From Phormidesmis sp. RL_2_1 (GTDB taxonomy: Bacteria > Cyanobacteriota > Cyanobacteriia > Phormidesmidales > Phormidesmidaceae), in contig JAAUPS010000020.1 of the NCBI GenBank assembly GCA_012033015.1, positions 1 to 34,431 on the forward strand: a stretch of DNA of 34,431 nucleotides. The letters are read 5' to 3'. The first letter of the stretch is position 1, and every line of letters begins with the position of its first letter. Positions 33,725 through 34,431 of this stretch are shown here, piece by piece. A program made the position numbers and the translations under genes. The notes under the pieces were generated by a model, which was given only the letters and a program-made list of their open reading frames with translations, did not search any database and was not told the DNA's origin.

Positions 33725-33750
33725 AAGCCTATAAAAAGGAAAACTATAGT
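33722..33750 (+). promoter_or_regulatory. Sigma70-type promoter of the small heat-shock gene
   Basis: TTGAAG (33722-33727) and TATAGT (33745-33750) are separated by exactly 17 bp. Transcription would start about 55 nt before the ATG at 33815. Confidence 0.6.
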
Positions 33751-33814
33751 GTTATGTGTAAGCCATTACAGCTTTATCCGTGACAACTTTATACAAAGGT
33801 AGGAGGTAAAACAA

Positions 33815-34258
33815 ATGGCACTTGTTCGTTTTCAACCTTTTCGTGAAGTAGAAGATATTCAACGGCAAATGAATCGTCTTTTTGACGATATGATCATGCC
33901 TGCTAACCAGAAAAATGGCGTGGGCTTGGCGTTCACGCCAGCGGCTGAATTTTCTGAAACAGATGATGCCTATCATCTTCAAATTGAGGTACCTGGGCTA
34001 GAGCCCGATGATCTCAACATCGAAGCTTCCTCAGAGGCTGTCTCAATCAGCGGTGAGCGCAAGTCGCAAACCAAGATAGAAGAAAACGGAACCGCTCGCA
34101 GCGAGTTTCGCTATGGCAAGTTTCAGCGCGTTATGCCTTTGCCTGGTCGGATCGATCACCAAAATGTGTCGGCTGACTACAAAAACGGCGTTTTGATGCT
34201 CACACTGCCCAAAGCCGAAGAAGAGAAAAATCGAGTGGTTAAAGTCAGCCTCAGTTAA
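33815..34258 (+). CDS. hspA: Small heat-shock protein, Hsp20 / alpha-crystallin family
   Basis: This 147-residue ATP-independent chaperone holds unfolding proteins; in cyanobacteria Hsp20 also protects membranes and the photosynthetic apparatus (known for HspA of other cyanobacteria). It has the alpha-crystallin domain (about 45-140): AEFSETDDAYHLQIEVPGL, DLNIEASSEAVSISGERK, and the closing YKNGVLMLTLPK (GVLxLxLPK motif). The N-terminal arm LVRFQPFREVEDIQRQMNRLF is standard for the class. Start ATG 33815 has an excellent Shine-Dalgarno, AGGAGG (33801-33806). It has its own promoter-like sequence, an inverted repeat upstream and a strong terminator downstream, so it is monocistronic. Confidence 0.93.
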   Translation: MALVRFQPFREVEDIQRQMNRLFDDMIMPANQKNGVGLAFTPAAEFSETDDAYHLQIEVPGLEPDDLNIEASSEAVSISGERKSQTKIEENGTARSEFRYGKFQRVMPLPGRIDHQNVSADYKNGVLMLTLPKAEEEKNRVVKVSLS

Positions 34259-34284
34259 AGCAGGCTGTCACACTGTCTTTCTGT

Positions 34285-34314
34285 AAGGGCGCATGGTTTA
34301 TGTGCCCTTTTTTT
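34285..34314 (+). terminator. Rho-independent terminator of the heat-shock gene
   Basis: AAGGGCGCAT (34285-34294) pairs with ATGTGCCCTT (34300-34309), with one G:T pair, around a GGTTT loop, followed by a T-tract. It lies 27 bp after the stop. Confidence 0.88.
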
Positions 34315-34334
34315 GCGTTCTTATTTCTCCATAT

Positions 34335-34431
34335 TAATTTTGGTTCCACTTAATTTTGGTTCCACTTAATTTTGGTTCCACTTAATTTTGGTTCCACTTA
34401 ATTTTGGTTCCACTTAATTTTGGTTCCACTT
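34335..34431. repeat. Perfect 16 bp tandem repeat, at least six copies, running off the window
   Basis: TAATTTTGGTTCCACT is repeated without a change from 34335 to 34430, and the seventh copy begins at 34431. There are no spacers, so it is not a CRISPR array. The true copy number is unknown. Confidence 0.98.

Noticed and set aside
33640-33814. CIRCE/HrcA operator upstream of hsp20
   Set aside because: Neither the TTAGCACTC nor the GAGTGCTAA half-site is present; only an unrelated 9 bp inverted repeat is seen.
34335-34431. Possible CRISPR array
   Set aside because: The repeats are contiguous 16 bp units with no spacers and no cas genes nearby.
1-34431. tRNA or rRNA genes
   Set aside because: I looked for the conserved T-loop GTTCGAATC-type sequence with CCA-end context and rRNA landmarks and saw none; a tRNAscan run could still find a diverged one.

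Overview
The window looks like a cyanobacterial chromosome. GCGATCGC (HIP1) octamers are scattered through both genes and spacers. Several proteins have cyanobacterial character: a cyanobacteriochrome-type GAF domain, DevA/DevB relics, ThrC followed by a MoaD-like protein, and a HIP1-rich leuA. I cannot name the species; a Leptolyngbya- or Synechococcus-like organism is only a guess.

Layout. Positions 1-1232: end of a sugar ABC permease and its ATPase. 1399-4573: a small unknown gene and a large membrane glycosyltransferase with a TPR tail. 4863-10641: two TpsB/ShlB-type outer-membrane secretion proteins flanking a Helicobacter-type malate:quinone oxidoreductase. 11046-13165: a T4-type polynucleotide kinase-phosphatase and a lysophospholipid acyltransferase-like protein. 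13453-17192: a BMP-family (nucleoside-type) ABC uptake operon of lipoprotein and two permeases, followed by a stand-alone allophanate-hydrolase C-terminal domain. 17226-19592: a single-domain cyanobacteriochrome-type GAF protein and leuA. 19859-21493: a cupin-like gene divergent from a LysR regulator. 21685-25738: a MoaD-like gene, thrC, a small membrane protein, a degenerate sensor kinase and tsaC. 26005-26494: the wreck of a devBCA exporter. 26818-30813: a Lys/Ala-rich DNA-binding-like protein and a Ca2+-type P-ATPase. 31021-33639: RimB-like protease, RimK ligase and an M42 peptidase. 33815-34258: a small heat-shock protein.

Two window-wide patterns stand out. First, eight genes (glycosyltransferase, mqo, second BMP permease, GAF, leuA, lysR, thrC, M42 peptidase) are each broken by one or two single-base shifts. 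Nearly all fall in short homopolymers, and nearly all are repaired by adding one base. Uncorrected sequencing error is more likely than mass gene decay, so these are annotated as full-length genes. Second, almost every spacer, and several coding linkers, carries a burst of a 9-24 bp tandem repeat. There are also two dispersed families: a 28-29 bp palindrome centred on ATGCAT whose arms covary, and a MITE-like element ending in TATAGC.

The best candidate for a little-described system is the RimB-RimK-M42 block. It looks like a peptide-tag writer (RimK) with a coupled aspartic protease and a metallo-aminopeptidase that could trim or erase the tag.
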